Positions 45,355 through 59,500 are shown, counted from the first letter of the stretch. The stretch is DNA of 64,000 nucleotides from Helicostylum pulchrum (GCA_025677825.1 JAIXMO010000006.1:806001-870000); one strand, 5' to 3'. Numbers and translations are program-made. Notes: generated from the letters alone by a model not told the origin.

Positions 45355-45863
45355 TAATGCGATTGATTGGATAATATATACGTATATTTAAAGTAGTTTG
45401 AGCATTTCAGGGACACTAAAGTCGCCTGGAATTGACTCTTTTGAAAGGCATAAAAGCAACAATGCGAGAGAATAAATAAGAAATTCTTTTTTTTTTAATT
45501 TCAAAAATCAATTGGTTATGTGTAGTATTAACGTACGGTTTATAAACGTTTTGATACGTGTATAATACTAATGTAATCGCATCAATGCTGATGAAAAAGA
45601 AAAATGACAGTTTTTTTTAAGAAGTATATCAAGCCAGAAAACAGAGCTAAAAAAGCAATATGGCACCTACATTACTTATACGTGATGATAGAATACGCGT
45701 AAAAGAATAGAGCTCATTAGTTAAGATATGCGAATAGTTTAAATGCAATTGTGCTTTGCATATACACACACTTGTTTTCAGATAAATATTTCTGTATCAA
45801 GTAACCCCGCCCTAATAACTGGGCTTTTTCACTTTTTTTTTTTTTTTTTTTACAATAGTTTCA
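45355..45863. other. Likely STN1 promoter region
   Basis: AT-rich with no supported gene. A T-run of about 20 precedes the STN1 start by some 10 bp. Confidence 0.4.
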
Positions 45864-47129
45864 ATGGAATCATCGCTCATCGGTTTAGATCCTCTGTTTC
45901 TAACAAACGTAAAACTATTTATTAAGGACATTTGCAGTCTAACGGCGATAGAGAATGTGTCTGGAGGTAGGGATCACTTTTCACTTGAGAGCTCAAATAA
46001 ATGTCTAACTTAAATAACCCTTTTAAAGAACTGTACCATTTGCACGATCATATTATTAAACTTGTCGAGATTTGTGGTGTGATTGTAGGTGTCGAACACA
46101 GGTACTCTCATATTAATTATACAGGTAAACATTTATATACTTAATTTTTTTATTGGCAGGGAAGTGTTGACTGGTTTACTTTTTAGTTGATGATAATTCG
46201 GGTACTATTGCTTGCTACTTATGGCAAAAGGAATTGTTAGATGATCATACGCCTTTGAAACTTGGGGATACTGTTAGAGTATACGGAAGGATTGAAACAG
46301 GTCCAGAAGGTAGAAGAGTTGCCACATCCGAGATACGTAAGTATGGAATACTTTGTTGTTTTCATTCTATTGTTAAATATGTTTTTTTTATGTGGGCAGT
46401 CAATTTAGAGGATCCAAATGAGGAACTTGCGCACTCAGTGCAAACATTGGTTCTGGATTCAGAGTATAAAAAGCCATATGAATTACCCGAAATTATCAAA
46501 GATAATAAAGAAATGCTTCTTAATAAACTTTCACCTAGACCCCAACCACAAGATGTGCAAGAAGAATCTGAGACAGATACAGATTTATTTAGAAACGCCG
46601 TGTTTCAATTCCTTAGAGATAATTCGATGCATGCTCCGTTTATGATTTCTCTTCCAAGAAGAAACGCCGGGCTAATTGACATGGCTAAAGAGATATTATC
46701 AAAGGTTAGAAAAAACCCCAAGAAAAAAAAAATAATTTACAATGTGTGTATGTTGTTTTCTCAAAAAATCTTTTTTTTTAATAGGAACAAGAGAATGAAC
46801 CTTCGAACAGACAAATTACGCATTTATTCGAAGAGGCTTTAACAAGTCTGTGTGAAGATAGATTGGTGGTAGAATCAATAGATAAACTAGGTATGTTCGA
46901 AGTAGTGGATGAAATGGCGGTGGAAAAGTTTATATTGCGTATCATAGAGGAAATCTTGAGACGATCCAGTACCAGAGTTGGAGGAGTAAGGGAAGAATAC
47001 ATCATGACTAGGGTGAAAAAAGAGTTTCCCAAGTTAGAGACAGAAGATATTGAAAAATTAATGCATCACTTGTCTGCTAAAGGGTTTATATTCGAAAGTG
47101 GAGAGAAGGAATGGACAAAATTAAGATAA
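45864..47129 (+). CDS. STN1: STN1, OB-fold subunit of the CST telomere-capping complex
   Basis: Five exons join in phase: 45864-45966, 46029-46124, 46187-46336, 46400-46704 and 46785-47129, giving 332 residues. The first exon encodes 'ESSLIGLDPLFLTNVKLFIKD', a typical Stn1 N-terminus, so the start is 45864 and not the in-frame-looking ATG at 46001, which lies inside intron 1. The OB fold follows: IIKLVEICGVIVGVEHR, the VDDNSGTIACYLW strand, and LGDTVRVYGRIE. The C-terminal half (ILRIIEEILRR...EEYIMTRVKKEFP...GFIFESGEKEW) matches the winged-helix region. Stn1 with Ten1 binds telomeric single-stranded DNA and helps recruit DNA polymerase alpha. The gene converges on the ABC transporter with a 28-bp gap between stop codons. 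Confidence 0.9.
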
Positions 47130-47157
47130 ACTCTTTTTTTTTTATGTGTATATATTA

Positions 47158-50100
47158 TTATCTTTTTTCTTTAACAAATAAAACAAGCCAAACATAAGCA
47201 ATAAAAATAAATACTAAAAACATGGAACTAAGACGAATGACATCGAGCCAATAGTTTTTAGCATTAAAACCAAAGGTTGATAAAATAGTTGCGCCTGGCA
47301 CATCGATCTTTAGACCGAACCTTTCTTCTACTAACTGCAGGTACAATAACTCGTTTACCAGCATGGCCTCCAGCCCATAATTGAAAAACGAAAGATACTT
47401 GAGCCAACTAAAGTACGGCGGCATGGACTCCTTATTCAACAGCAGACCTGCAAACAGCATGGAGAACAAAATTGCCATGCACGCGATTAAATTTGCCAGA
47501 GAAATGTTCTTGACAACGATACCGATAGCTAAACAAAGCGAGGCGGCAGTCAAATTAAATAAGACAAGTACCAGTAAAAATTTCAAAAAGACAATGGGTT
47601 CCTCTACAAGTCCCACCATCGAGTAGGAAATGAGTGCCATCATGAAGGGTGGGACGACGCGCAGAGGAATAATGTCAAAGAGTATCTTGGATAAAAAGTA
47701 GGTGGTGGGTGAGTAGTATCCGTTGGCGCGCTCGCGTGCAAATAAAATACGTTCCTGTGAAAAGGCTTGTAAAGAGGTGAGGCACATGAACCCCAATAGT
47801 GCTTCGTAAAAGAAGAATAAGCCCATTCGGTTTTGGAATCCTGCAATTGTATTTGATACTTGATAAAACAATCCACCACAAACAAGTGCAAGGATAATAG
47901 ATACGGCATAATGACTAAACATTAACATTGGGCTACGGTATAAATTTTTAAAGGTTCGATCTGAAAGGATTCGAAAGGCGGCAATAGGGCCTGGCTTTTT
48001 CCAGACGGTGATTGTGTTTCTTGTACTGGAGGAAGAAGACTCAGTCTCTGAAGCTAAATTAAGTGCGGTTTGAATATTCTCTTTTAAAGCGTTTGATATC
48101 ACACTATGTTGGTAGTACTCGACTAGTTGTCTTAGATGTGAGGATAGTCCGTCTCGCTGAGCTTCGTCTATGACGATACTCGGTTCAGATTCGAAAGTTT
48201 GATGAGGTGTATTTTGTTGCCTACTGCTACTGGCACCTAATTCAGAAGCCCACTGTTCCGTTGTGTCTTCCAATCCTTCACTGCCAAAGAAAGATTGCGT
48301 TGTGGGTGTACTAAAGAAATTATCTTCACTGGCAAATCCTTGGTTTGTTGTGGAAGTTTGAGCGATTTGAGACGGTTGCTTGGGTACTCTGTGAATAGCA
48401 CCCATTGTTAAATCGATCATGTAATCGGCTATATTAAATCCAGGAGGACAGGGGTATCCGATTTGTTTAAAGTAACTCTGAGCGTCTTGTTGCGGGCCCG
48501 AATAAATGACTCTTCCACTTGCTAATAAGACCAACTGATCGAACAAGGTGACGATATTGGATCTCGGTTGATGGATAGTAAAGATAACCGTCCTTTTATA
48601 ATTCTTGGCGAGAGAGACGAGACACTCTACGACATTAAAAGCGTTATAGGCGTCTAAACCACTTGTGGGTTCGTCCAAGAACAAAATGGAAGGAGAGGTG
48701 ACTAATTCACAAGCGATGGCTACACGACGTCTTTCGCCGCCGCTAATGGAACGAGCATCGGGTTGACCAATTTTGGCATCTTTTATTCCGTCGATATTTA
48801 ATTCTTGCATCACTTCGATGACACGAAATATTTTTGCGGATTTGCTCATGGATCTGGGTAATCTTAGTAATGCAGAGTAAAGAATAGTCTCGTATACAGT
48901 GAGGGTAGGGATCATCACTTCTTCTTGGTCCACGTAACCGATGAGTTTTTTGTAGTGGGAGGTAGGGACGTGTTGGCCGTTGATGTAAATGGAACCTGTA
49001 GAGGATCCCGATTTGGTACGTTTGGCTAAAATATCTAACAGTGTGGTTTTACCGGCTCCAGAAGGTCCCATAATAGCCATCACTTGACCGGGTTGAACCA
49101 TACCGGACGCTGTCTCTAAGATGGTTTTTTCGTTGATGGAATAACCAATATCATCGAATATTAAAGCGGCGGGTGTGTGCTCGGACATTAGTTTTCCGGC
49201 TTCATCATCATCGTCGATTTGAACGGAGCCAACAACCTTTTTAGCGAAACATGTAACGATGATGGCAACAACAATCAAGAACAGAGTTACACCAGATAAT
49301 CCGACAATAATGAAAAGCCAATTTGTTTGTCGTTGAGGTCTGTTGAATCCAGGTATCATGGTGTAGTGCAGACACTCTCCACCGCCGCAGTCCAAGAAGA
49401 TGGAAGCGTCGCCAAAGACATCTGAAATTAATCCGTCCATAGCGGGTTCAGAAAAAACACAATGCGGGCCAACGCACTTGAAGGAAGCAGGACCTTTAAT
49501 TTCGTCCTTTAATAAATCGGTTAAGTCGATAGAACCGTTTTTTCCGCATAAGAATTGGTCTTTGATACATCTACAGTCGATATTTTCACAGTTGTAATCG
49601 GTTGAGTTGTTTCCGTTATAGTCTGTATGCTGATCAAATCCACAGGTATTGAAGTGACAATAAAATGATTCAATTTCATCTACCCAAACTTTTTTTTTTA
49701 CATAAAGCGTTAATTTTTTTCATGCACTACTTAAGGAGGGATATCTCTTACATTGCAAGTCACATGACGCTTGATGTCTGTTGCAGGAAAAGGTCAGTTG
49801 CGGAATTTGGGTTTTCAACTGATCAAGAATCTTTCGGTCTAAAAGAAATCAATACGTATAATTTTTAAAATGTGGTCGCATATTTGTACTTTACTTGTTA
49901 CATTACACATTTGATAGTTTTCAAATACGGTAATGCCATCACGATAGCAAGTACCATTTTGTCCTGTTGGTACTAATGAATCACATACAGAATCGGTATT
50001 ACAAACTACAGAGACAGCAGAGAATAATGAGGTAAATGATAACTATGACGATATATAGATGAATAATTTACCGTTGCAATTGATTCCTTCCCAGCCTTCA

Positions 50101-50486
50101 GGGCAATCACAATGATTATTTTCTCGAGGAGACCTATTATTTCCATCGGGTAAAGCACCGCATACTGTGTATATATATATTAATTAAAAGATGATATAGA
50201 ATGAATTACTAAAGGTTTTTACTTTACATGGTTGTTTACAGTCGTCACCACCGAAACCAGAAGGACAGTTACATTTACCGTCGTATTCAGAACAGTTTGC
50301 GAAATGAAGACATTCGAAACCTGGTAGCATACAGTTGAAGCAAGGAGGACAGTTGGCGTCGAATATATCAAAAGTAGATTTTATAGTTGGAGAGTAAGAG
50401 TATTCATTTGCTTTTACGATAGTAAATACAAGAATAAATAAAGATAGTAATACTTTCATTGTATAGAAAGATAAAAAGAAAGGCAT
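47158..50486 (-). CDS. ADP1: ADP1-like ABCG transporter with EGF-like ectodomain
   Basis: Five exons join in phase: 50486-50228, 50164-50072, 50005-49895, 49838-49752 and 49688-47158, giving 1026 residues (yeast Adp1 has 1049). A signal peptide lies within the first 30 residues. A Cys-rich region with EGF-like modules follows ([24 protein letters not shown]), then a transmembrane helix. The ABCG nucleotide-binding domain has Walker [10 protein letters not shown] (about 391-399), signature SISGGERRR, and Walker [14 protein letters not shown] long Ser-rich linker and an ABC2-type membrane domain with about six helices follow. Substrate is unknown. An in-frame ATG at 50459 is a possible alternative start. 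Confidence 0.9.
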
Positions 50487-50645
50487 ACAATATGGTTTTT
50501 TTTTTCAAGTCTTTCTTTTTGTATGTGATTTTAAACTAAGTCACAAGTGACGCAAAGGGCAATAAAATGATTTTTTTTCTCTTTCTCTCTTTCTCTTTTT
50601 TCCTCCCTCTCTCTCTCTTTTTATTTTTTGCAGTGTTGGAGCACA
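50487..50645. other. Short divergent promoter region
   Basis: About 160 bp, pyrimidine-rich on the plus strand, between the divergent ADP1-like and HDAC genes. Confidence 0.5.
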
Positions 50646-53424
50646 ATGGTAAATATTACAAAAAAGGGAACTCACATTTAAAAAAAAATCAACATTTTTT
50701 TTGGTGAAATAAAAATATATATAAAAAAAGGTATTAGGACAACAAGGCCTCAGGTCTTCACACTCGGCAGATACCCGTCGCCACTCAAATTCACCACCTT
50801 ATTACCCTTCAAGCGATGGCAACCTTTCAACATCGTCTTCAACAGGGTCTTTAAAGAGAAGACGTTCAGTTCGAAATAAAAACGAAATCACTTTTAACGT
50901 AAAGCAAGATCAATGGATAAAGAATGAAGAAGGAGGAGTGGACTCTACGCAAAAAAAGTTGAAAGGTCTTAATCTTACTCTTTATCAAAATAAAAGTATA
51001 TATTATATAAATTCCCCCCCTTCCCCTTCCCTTATTTCTTACCGTGTTTTGGAACTAAATATGTTCTCTTTTTTCTCTTTTCTCTTTTCCTCTTGAACTC
51101 AAAAAAAAAATATAATAGAGAACATCTATCGTAGTTTATCTTATAAAGTAGGTGATCAAGTAGAAGCAATTAAATGGGCGGACGATGCAAAAGAATGGTA
51201 TTGTGCTAGAGTGGTAGAAATATTAAACGATTTGGATGAATCATTAGTATTTGTTCATTATGAAGGTTGGCCACCAGATGAGGCGGATTGGATTAGTCCT
51301 ACGTTAATACGAAATGCTCAGCAACCACTTCAATACGGTCCAACTGGCGCTGAAAGTGAATCATCTTGGAACGATTATGCTGAATTTTACGTATCTGAAT
51401 CTGGTGAACAAGCAAGGCATCATACAGGCTTGGTACAAGATAGGCGTATGTCTCTTCACTGCTGCCCTTGTCATTCTCGCGAAACAATTCATCCTGAAAG
51501 GCCAGATAGAATCAGTTCAATCCTTCAAGCATTTCACAATAACAGGTATACAAAAAAAGAAAAGAAAAGACTAACATATAATAACCCCAACCCCTTATTT
51601 TACGCGTAGATTGTTACGTTACTTTGGTAGAATACACGCTAGAGAGATTACGACGACGGAATTATTAAGAGTACACACGTTTTCTCATGTTCGTAATTAT
51701 TATCCAATGGACGATAACACGGTTGTTATTAAAAAAGAAACCAAACCCTTGAAAGTGACTTCAATCGCAGCACTGTTAAACCCTGCACCTGCATTGAATA
51801 CCAGACAAAAAACGGTGATGATGCGTGGGGTAGGTGGAGGGGTGGTTGTGCAAGCGGACCAAGACCTGATTAAGAGACAACATCGTCGGTTTTCTTCAGC
51901 TGCGGCAGCTGTAGACGCTACGCAAACAAATCCAGATCCAATCGCTCCTCCTGGTCTTGTGTGTAAGATGAGTTGTGGGGAATTAGGAATTGCAGTGGAT
52001 ACGACGTTTCATCCGCTTCATAGTAGTTTATCGGCAAGAGTAGCGGCGGGTGCTTTGATTAATTTGGTTCAACCTATTATTCAAGGACAAATGAGAAATG
52101 GATTTGCGTTAGTGAGACCACCAGGTAAGAGTTTTGTGTATATGTAAAAAAAATTTGAACAGGGGAATTTATTGTTTTTTTTTTTTTTTTTTTTTTGCTG
52201 CTGTGTGTGTATAGGTCACCACGCCGAAAATGATGCTGCGATGGGTTTTTGCTTCTATAACAACGTTGCGGTTGCTGTAGCAGATACTTTAGAAAAATAC
52301 CCAACAAAGATTCAAAAGATTCTTATTATTGATTGGTAATACTTATATAAAAGAAAAAAGCTTTACATGTTCTAACTAATTTATTATTATTAGGGATATA
52401 CAGTAAGTTATGATGAATTAGACTAACATTGGATATCTAACAATCTTTTTTTTTTTTATTAAGTCATGGTAACGGAACACAAAAAATCTTTTACGATGAT
52501 CCAAACGTTCTTTACATCTCGATACATAGATGGGAAAATGGACAGTTTTACCCATTCAGTGGTGCGCCCAATGAATGCGGAGAAGCTGGAGGGGTAGGGC
52601 GGAATGTTAATATCGCATTGAGTTCATCCGTTGAAAAACCAAGTAAGTTTTTTTCTATAGGCATGTATATATATTTTTTTTTTTCGTTTAACAGCATGAA
52701 TTAGAACCAATGGGTGATACTGAATTCGTAGCTGCATTTCATCATATTGTTATACCAATCTCAAAGCAATTCGACCCTGATATGGTAAGTTATTTTATTT
52801 GAACTCTTTTTTTCTTTTTCTAATTTAATGTTATTCCAGATATTCGTTTCGGCTGGATTTGACGCTGCTGAAGGGCACCCTGAAAATGTAAATAGTAACA
52901 ATCATTCGCTAATGTAATTGATATTAACGTGTGTATTTATATATAGCTTGGAGGATATAATGTGAGCCCTCGTGGATACGCTTTATTAACAAAGATGGTA
53001 AAAGATTTAGCTGATGAAGTATGCGATGGACGTCTTGTTTTAACACTAGAAGGTAATATACGCAGTTATCTCAAATAGCTATATGACTCATCCCTCCTCT
53101 CTCTCAGGTGGTTATGAATTACAACCGTTAGCAGCAACTTGCGCAGCCAGTGCAGCTCAGCTTTTTTTGCCAAATACAGTACCTGATCAACAAATCACCA
53201 GTTATAAACATACATTAAATGCAATCAAACCCAACATTGGCGCAGTAGAAAGTTTTCGAAAAGTTGTACAGACTCAAAAGACGTACTGGAAATTTCCTGA
53301 TATTGTCACATCATCTAGTTTTCGATTTACGTTACCTACTGATTGGCGTGCTACTGATAGTATTTCAACTAGACCTCGTCGCGATAAAAAACCTGTAAAG
53401 ATTCCCGTTGTTGAAGGATATTAA
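50646..53424 (+). CDS. Class II (HDAC4/5-like) histone deacetylase with N-terminal Tudor-like domain
   Basis: Eleven coding exons join in phase from ATG 50646-50648 to the stop at 53424, giving 679 residues. The first coding exon appears to be the ATG alone (donor at 50649, acceptor before 50731), and exon 6 is 9 nt (52394-52402). After a Ser-rich start, a Tudor-knot/chromo-barrel-like module is at about 80-145 ([12 protein letters not shown]...[11 protein letters not shown]). The deacetylase domain shows [50 protein letters not shown] and [13 protein letters not shown]. The catalytic Tyr is present in EGGYEL (about 577), unlike vertebrate class IIa enzymes. C/H residues near [15 protein letters not shown] resemble the class IIa structural zinc site. 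A nuclear/cytosolic protein deacetylase is expected. Confidence 0.9.
52394..52402 (+). other. 9-nt microexon in the HDAC gene
   Basis: The bases GGATATACA, flanked by TTATTAG and GTAAGT, join the W-D-I-H zinc-ligand motif in phase. Without it the essential aspartate and histidine codons would be broken. Confidence 0.75.
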
Positions 53425-53621
53425 AAAATAACAACATATTATATGTGTATATGTATAAACTCTCTCTTAAAAAAATACAATAGAAAAAATAAAAATGGCT
53501 TGCACTCTTCCCTAAAAGAGTGGTCACAAAATAAAAAAAAATCTGTTCTCTAACAAACCCCCTCCCTTCTCTTGTTCTTTTTTTTTGTCAATCTCTTATT
53601 TTTTTATACACATAAATCAGT

Positions 53622-54893
53622 ATGGCTACTACTAACACTGAGCCCCTTCAAACTGTTCAACTTGACGGCTTGGTAAAAATACAATTTCTTTATCGAAATT
53701 GAGTTTTTTTTTTTTATAAAATAATAATAAAACTAACAAAGTTTGTTGTAACATGTATAGGTCGTTTTAAAGATCATTAAGCATTGTCGCGAGTCTTACC
53801 CTAATGATGTCACTGGTCAACTTTTAGGTTTAGATGATCAAGGAACTTTAGAAGTCACCAACTGTTTCCCTTTCCCTTCTGATGGTGATGAGGATGCCAG
53901 TGGTAAATTAGATTAACGAAAAACGAGAGAGAACGAAGAAGAAAATTTTTTTATATATCTAACTGAAATATATTTATTTAGCTCAGTACCAACTTGATAT
54001 GATGAGATGCCTTCGTGCTGTTAATGTCGACAACAACACTGTTGGTTGGTATCGTTCTGCTCATTTGGGTAACTTTGTCGATCTCAGTTTAATCGAGACA
54101 CAATATAGTTACCAAAACTCTCTCAGTGCTCAATCGGTTGTTCTTATTCACGACGTATCCAAGAGTGCTGCTCAAGGTAACTTGAGTTTAAGAGCTTTCA
54201 GATTAACTCAAGTCTTTATGAAGGCCTACGAAGCCAAGAAATTCACCACTGAAAGGTATAAAATAAGAGTATAACATAAGAGAGAGAGAAAGAATTAACA
54301 AAAAGCATTTATAATTAATTAGCCTTGCTCAAGCTAAATTATCATTCTCCAACATTTTCGAAGAATTACCCGTTCAAATTCACAACTCTCACTATGTTAC
54401 TATGATGCTTCACAATATCGAGATGCCCAAGTTAGATTCTGATCGCCTTCGTTCTCTTTCTACTTTTGCTTCTACTCAAAAGACCCAAACTGAATTAGAA
54501 GAAGCTAGACCTTTAGCACCCAACTTTGATGTTCTCGATTTGGAATTAGATCCCTTCATGCAAAAGAACTTGCAATACTTGTTAGATTGTGCTGATGTTC
54601 AACAACAAGAACAAAATAATTATCAATACTGGCAAAGATCTGTTGCTCGTGAACAAACCAAGATGCAAGCCTGGTTAACCAAGAGAAAGCAAGAGAACGC
54701 ACAACGTGTAGAAAAGGGTCAAAAGCCTTTACCCGAGGATGAAGTCAATACATTGTTCAAGCTTCCTGCCGAACCCAGTCGTTTAGATTCCATGATCTTG
54801 AGCGCTCAAATGCATAACTTTACCAAGCAAATCAACCAATTCGCTGGTCCTAGTCTTGCTAGATTGTATAGTATTCAAGAATTACAAAAATAA
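53622..54893 (+). CDS. Translation initiation factor eIF3 subunit H
   Basis: Four exons join in phase: 53622-53672, 53761-53902, 53982-54255 and 54323-54893, giving 345 residues. The MPN domain starts at [12 protein letters not shown] and continues through [21 protein letters not shown], '[21 protein letters not shown]' and [15 protein letters not shown]. The metal-binding JAMM residues are not all kept, as expected for a structural MPN protein. The C-terminal part has long helices ([20 protein letters not shown]) that pack in the eIF3 core. It acts in the cytoplasm in start-site selection. Codon usage is notably regular, suggesting strong expression. It follows the HDAC gene by only about 200 bp. 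Confidence 0.95.
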
Positions 54894-55137
54894 GCTTTTC
54901 TTCTAAAATAATAAATCTCTCTCTTTTTTTTTCTTTTATACGCATATACTATTTGACATAATATGTACAATGACGATAACGTGGCAAAAAAGCCAGTTTT
55001 TTTTGCAATATACATAAGGGCGTCATGGTTGCACGGGATCTTGTTTCAGTGCCCGTGACAAGTTGTATAAATATTGTACCTTTTTTTTTTCTTGTTTCTT
55101 CTTTTTTTTCTCTTTTATACTTACCAAAGTTTTTATT

Positions 55138-55871
<734 letters not shown>

Positions 55872-56595
55872 TTTATATATTTTTTTATACCATTATACTA
55901 CACACACTCGTTTATATATACTGTCACTATTTGTATAAAGTCTTTTTTTAAAAAAAACGAAAGAAAAAAAGGGTTACCTATTAAAGGTAATGGCGATTTT
56001 CTCGTACTATCTTAATGGAACCACTCATATGAACCCAAACTATAAACATAAAAACAATAATAATAAACAACTTTATCCTTTTATTTCAATATCTCCATCT
56101 TTTTTTTTTATTTTTTGATGCAAATACTCGGAACGAACCCTGTAAATTTGACAGGATTTCATCCGAACCGACCATATATAATAAATTACAATAACTCGTT
56201 TTTCTTTTCTTTGTATTACGTGTACTAGACTCACAACCGTTTTAGTGGCGTTATACTTTTTTTCACCCCAACTCCCACTTTCTTATTTCCCCCCTTTCCT
56301 TTTTACAGAGTATAAACGCACAGACAATAAAAGTATATACCATTAAACCTATTAAAATAAAGACCTTTTTTAAAAATATATATATAATTTATCAGGTCAT
56401 GTAGGTATTGAGTAATAAACGCACCTGTCACTTGTATCATAATAATAGATCATCTTTTAAAGGGTTTTTTTTTTCCTTCTAGGTCATGAAAATAAAATGC
56501 ATGCTAGATACTTTTAAAATGTCATTCATTATTTATATGAATACATTTAAAAAAGACTATTTTTTTTTTATTTGTGTGTGTATGTATGCAGTTTT
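55872..56595. other. Intergenic between convergent genes
   Basis: About 720 bp of A/T-rich sequence with one T7A8 junction at about 55943. No gene is supported. Confidence 0.45.
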
Positions 56596-59500
56596 TTAAA
56601 GTCCTGGAATAGTCTCAACTGCAGTAGTAGTAGTAGGAGTACCCGGAGTTGTTTCTGAAGGAGTTCCTTCTTCTGCAATTCGATTAGGATCATTCATGAT
56701 AAAAAATTTAGGACAGTTTTTGTTTGTTTTCATGTGTCCAAGTTGTCCACAGTTACCGCATCGACGCTAAAACAAAAGAGTTTAAAAAAAACATTTTTTT
56801 ATAGTGACAAATAAAAAAAATCTTACCATAGCGCCTTCACGCTTTCCTCTAATTAAGCCAAGTACAGGATTTTCTGCTAATTGTGCTTGCTTAGCCAACT
56901 GACGTTGTCTACGTCTTTCTGCATTTCTCTTCAATTTAGCTAATTGATCTTGAATACGTTTCTTCATACGAGCGTTCTTTTCTTCGTCGTCAGTAGGTTC
57001 TAAAGCCTCAGCACTAAAAAGTTTATATATTTTTTAGTTTTTCTCTCATAACAAACAAATTATAGTATTTTTACCTTGTGGCTTCTTCCTCAATCATTTG
57101 TCTTTGTCTCAAGTAAGATTTGATGACAACAGGGTCACGAACAACTTCTTGTTGCCATGTCTTTTCTCCACCACCACCCGGTGTAGCTATTAATCTTCGA
57201 ATAATCAAGTATTTGTTTTGACTGTTGACATGATAACTGGAATTCATACTTCCTGTCACAGATACATCATCATCGTCTATTTCAGAAGTAGCACGATCAT
57301 ATCTACTACGATGGTAGGAAGAAGGTGTTGCAGGAGAGGGTGACATCCCGTGACTATTACGGTGACCCCAATCATATTCAGACTAAAAAAAAAAAAAGAG
57401 TGATTAAGAGTCAAAGAAAAAAAAAATTAAAAAGTGCAAAACACTTACAGTAGAAGGACTATCGACTTGATCATTATCTCTTTCTTCTTCCTCGTCTTCA
57501 TGATCAGAAAGAACAGGTTCAATCTTATTACTTAGGGATTCTAACTGAGCTTTCCAGATTCTAGCGATTTCTTCTCTGTAAATTTGTTGTTGTTCAGCAA
57601 CATTATATCTATGAGCACTCTTTGGTCTTGCTTCAATTTGAGCTATATAAAAGAGATGTTTTTTAGAAAAAAGTTTTTTGGGTTTTTGTTTGTTATTTGT
57701 GGGTTACCTAGTTTTTCTTCAGCTGATTCACCAGCACGCAAGAAAATATCCTTCATGGATACACGGATGAAACTAAAACCTTCACCACGACCAGTCGGAT
57801 CACCTGCACCATAAAGTTTCAACATGGCTTTTCCTTGTGTAGCATTAATAAAGTTTCTTGTAGAAAACCAAGGCGCTAATTGTTGTTCGACCTCTAATTT
57901 GGAGTCACCTTCACCTGTTTCATCGTCGTCATTGACATCACCGTAACCTAAATCTTGTAAATGGCGCTCACCGACCAACATACTTTCATACAAACAAACC
58001 ATCTCTGGTGTTACCATCTTGCGAAGATCTTCTTCCGTGGGTGGTTCGCCTCCACCACGTGTCTTCCAGTACCCTCCTCCTCCGTCTTTACTACGACGGT
58101 GAAATTCTAAAAATTCCTTCAATCTTTGTCGGATTTGAATATCGGAATATTCAGGGAACTTTTGTGCCAGTTTGTTCATTTTGAGTCGGTGAAGGTGGTT
58201 CTTTTTAATCAATCGGTATGTGACGACTTGCAACCTGTTCTTGATAGTCGTTGTTACTTTTCTAGAATGAGGTCCAGGGACTTCTTGCACGGGGTAAGAT
58301 TGACCAATAGTGAAAATAGCAGGTATTTCACGCAAGTAATATTTAACATGTCCCTTGTATGTACTCTTTAATAATATAAAGTCGGTGTGCTTTACATCGT
58401 GTCGGAATAAAGGTGCACGGATCAAGTTATTATAATAGACGGAAATAGTTTGTCCCGGTTCAACATTACCAAAATTCATAAAAGGGGAAGTGTCACCAAT
58501 ATCCAATACAAATGGTTCGCCAATATCAAGGTTGGGTACAAATTCATCTTTTGGTTCGGTCTTTCGATAATAATTGATGATTAATGTTCCCATACCAATA
58601 TTGGATATAATAGGTGGATGCTCTTCAGAGTATTCCATTAATACAAACGGAGTACTATCTTTAAGTGTTAAATCCTTGGTGTTGCGTATAATATCAACAT
58701 GGCCCTTCTTTTTATCCTTCTTCTTCTTTTTACTTGCTTTCACTCTCGAAAAGTGGATATCGGTATTTAAAGGCAATTGAATTAATGGTCTGTGGAAAGA
58801 TCTTAATTCGGCCTTGGAAAGCTTTGTCTTGTAGAGAGAGGGATGTAATTTTAAGGCAGGTAAAGAGTGCTGAACAACCAATTGGCCAAATGTCTGTCGT
58901 ACACGAACTAAACGTCCAGCCAAGTGAGATTCATAGAACTTGTCGTTGGATAAATTGAATCGATTCAATGGTAACTTATTGTGTGGTTCTGTATCGGTAT
59001 GGTATATTTGAATCTTGGGAATAGGTTTAGGAAGTGGTTTACGGCCCTTCTTTACATGTTTAGGTTCAATAAGTAATTCCTTGGTGGCTTCGACTTCTTC
59101 AACATCAAACAGCATGTTGGGATCGTTTAAATCAAGTGAAATCTTCATCGTGGAGGCCGAAGGGCGTTCTTTATCCCAAATAATAGCGTCTAGCCAATCT
59201 CCTTCTTCAAGTTGCATATTTAAATGCTTGCTGACAACGGCTTGTTTATCACTGGATTCATCAGTAGCAGCAGCAGCAGCATCGTCTTGTTTGTCTTCAT
59301 CATCCCAAATAACATCGTCTTCCCACGTATCCAGCATAACTGAATGATATAATTTATCTTCATTTAAAACTTGTGGTAAAGGTTCTGTCATATTGGGCTA
59401 TATTCACGGATGGTTAATAAATGTTTAAATATATTTGAGGATATAAAAAACATACTCTTTCTGCTAATTCTTGTAAATAGTCGTCATCTTCACTTTCAGT

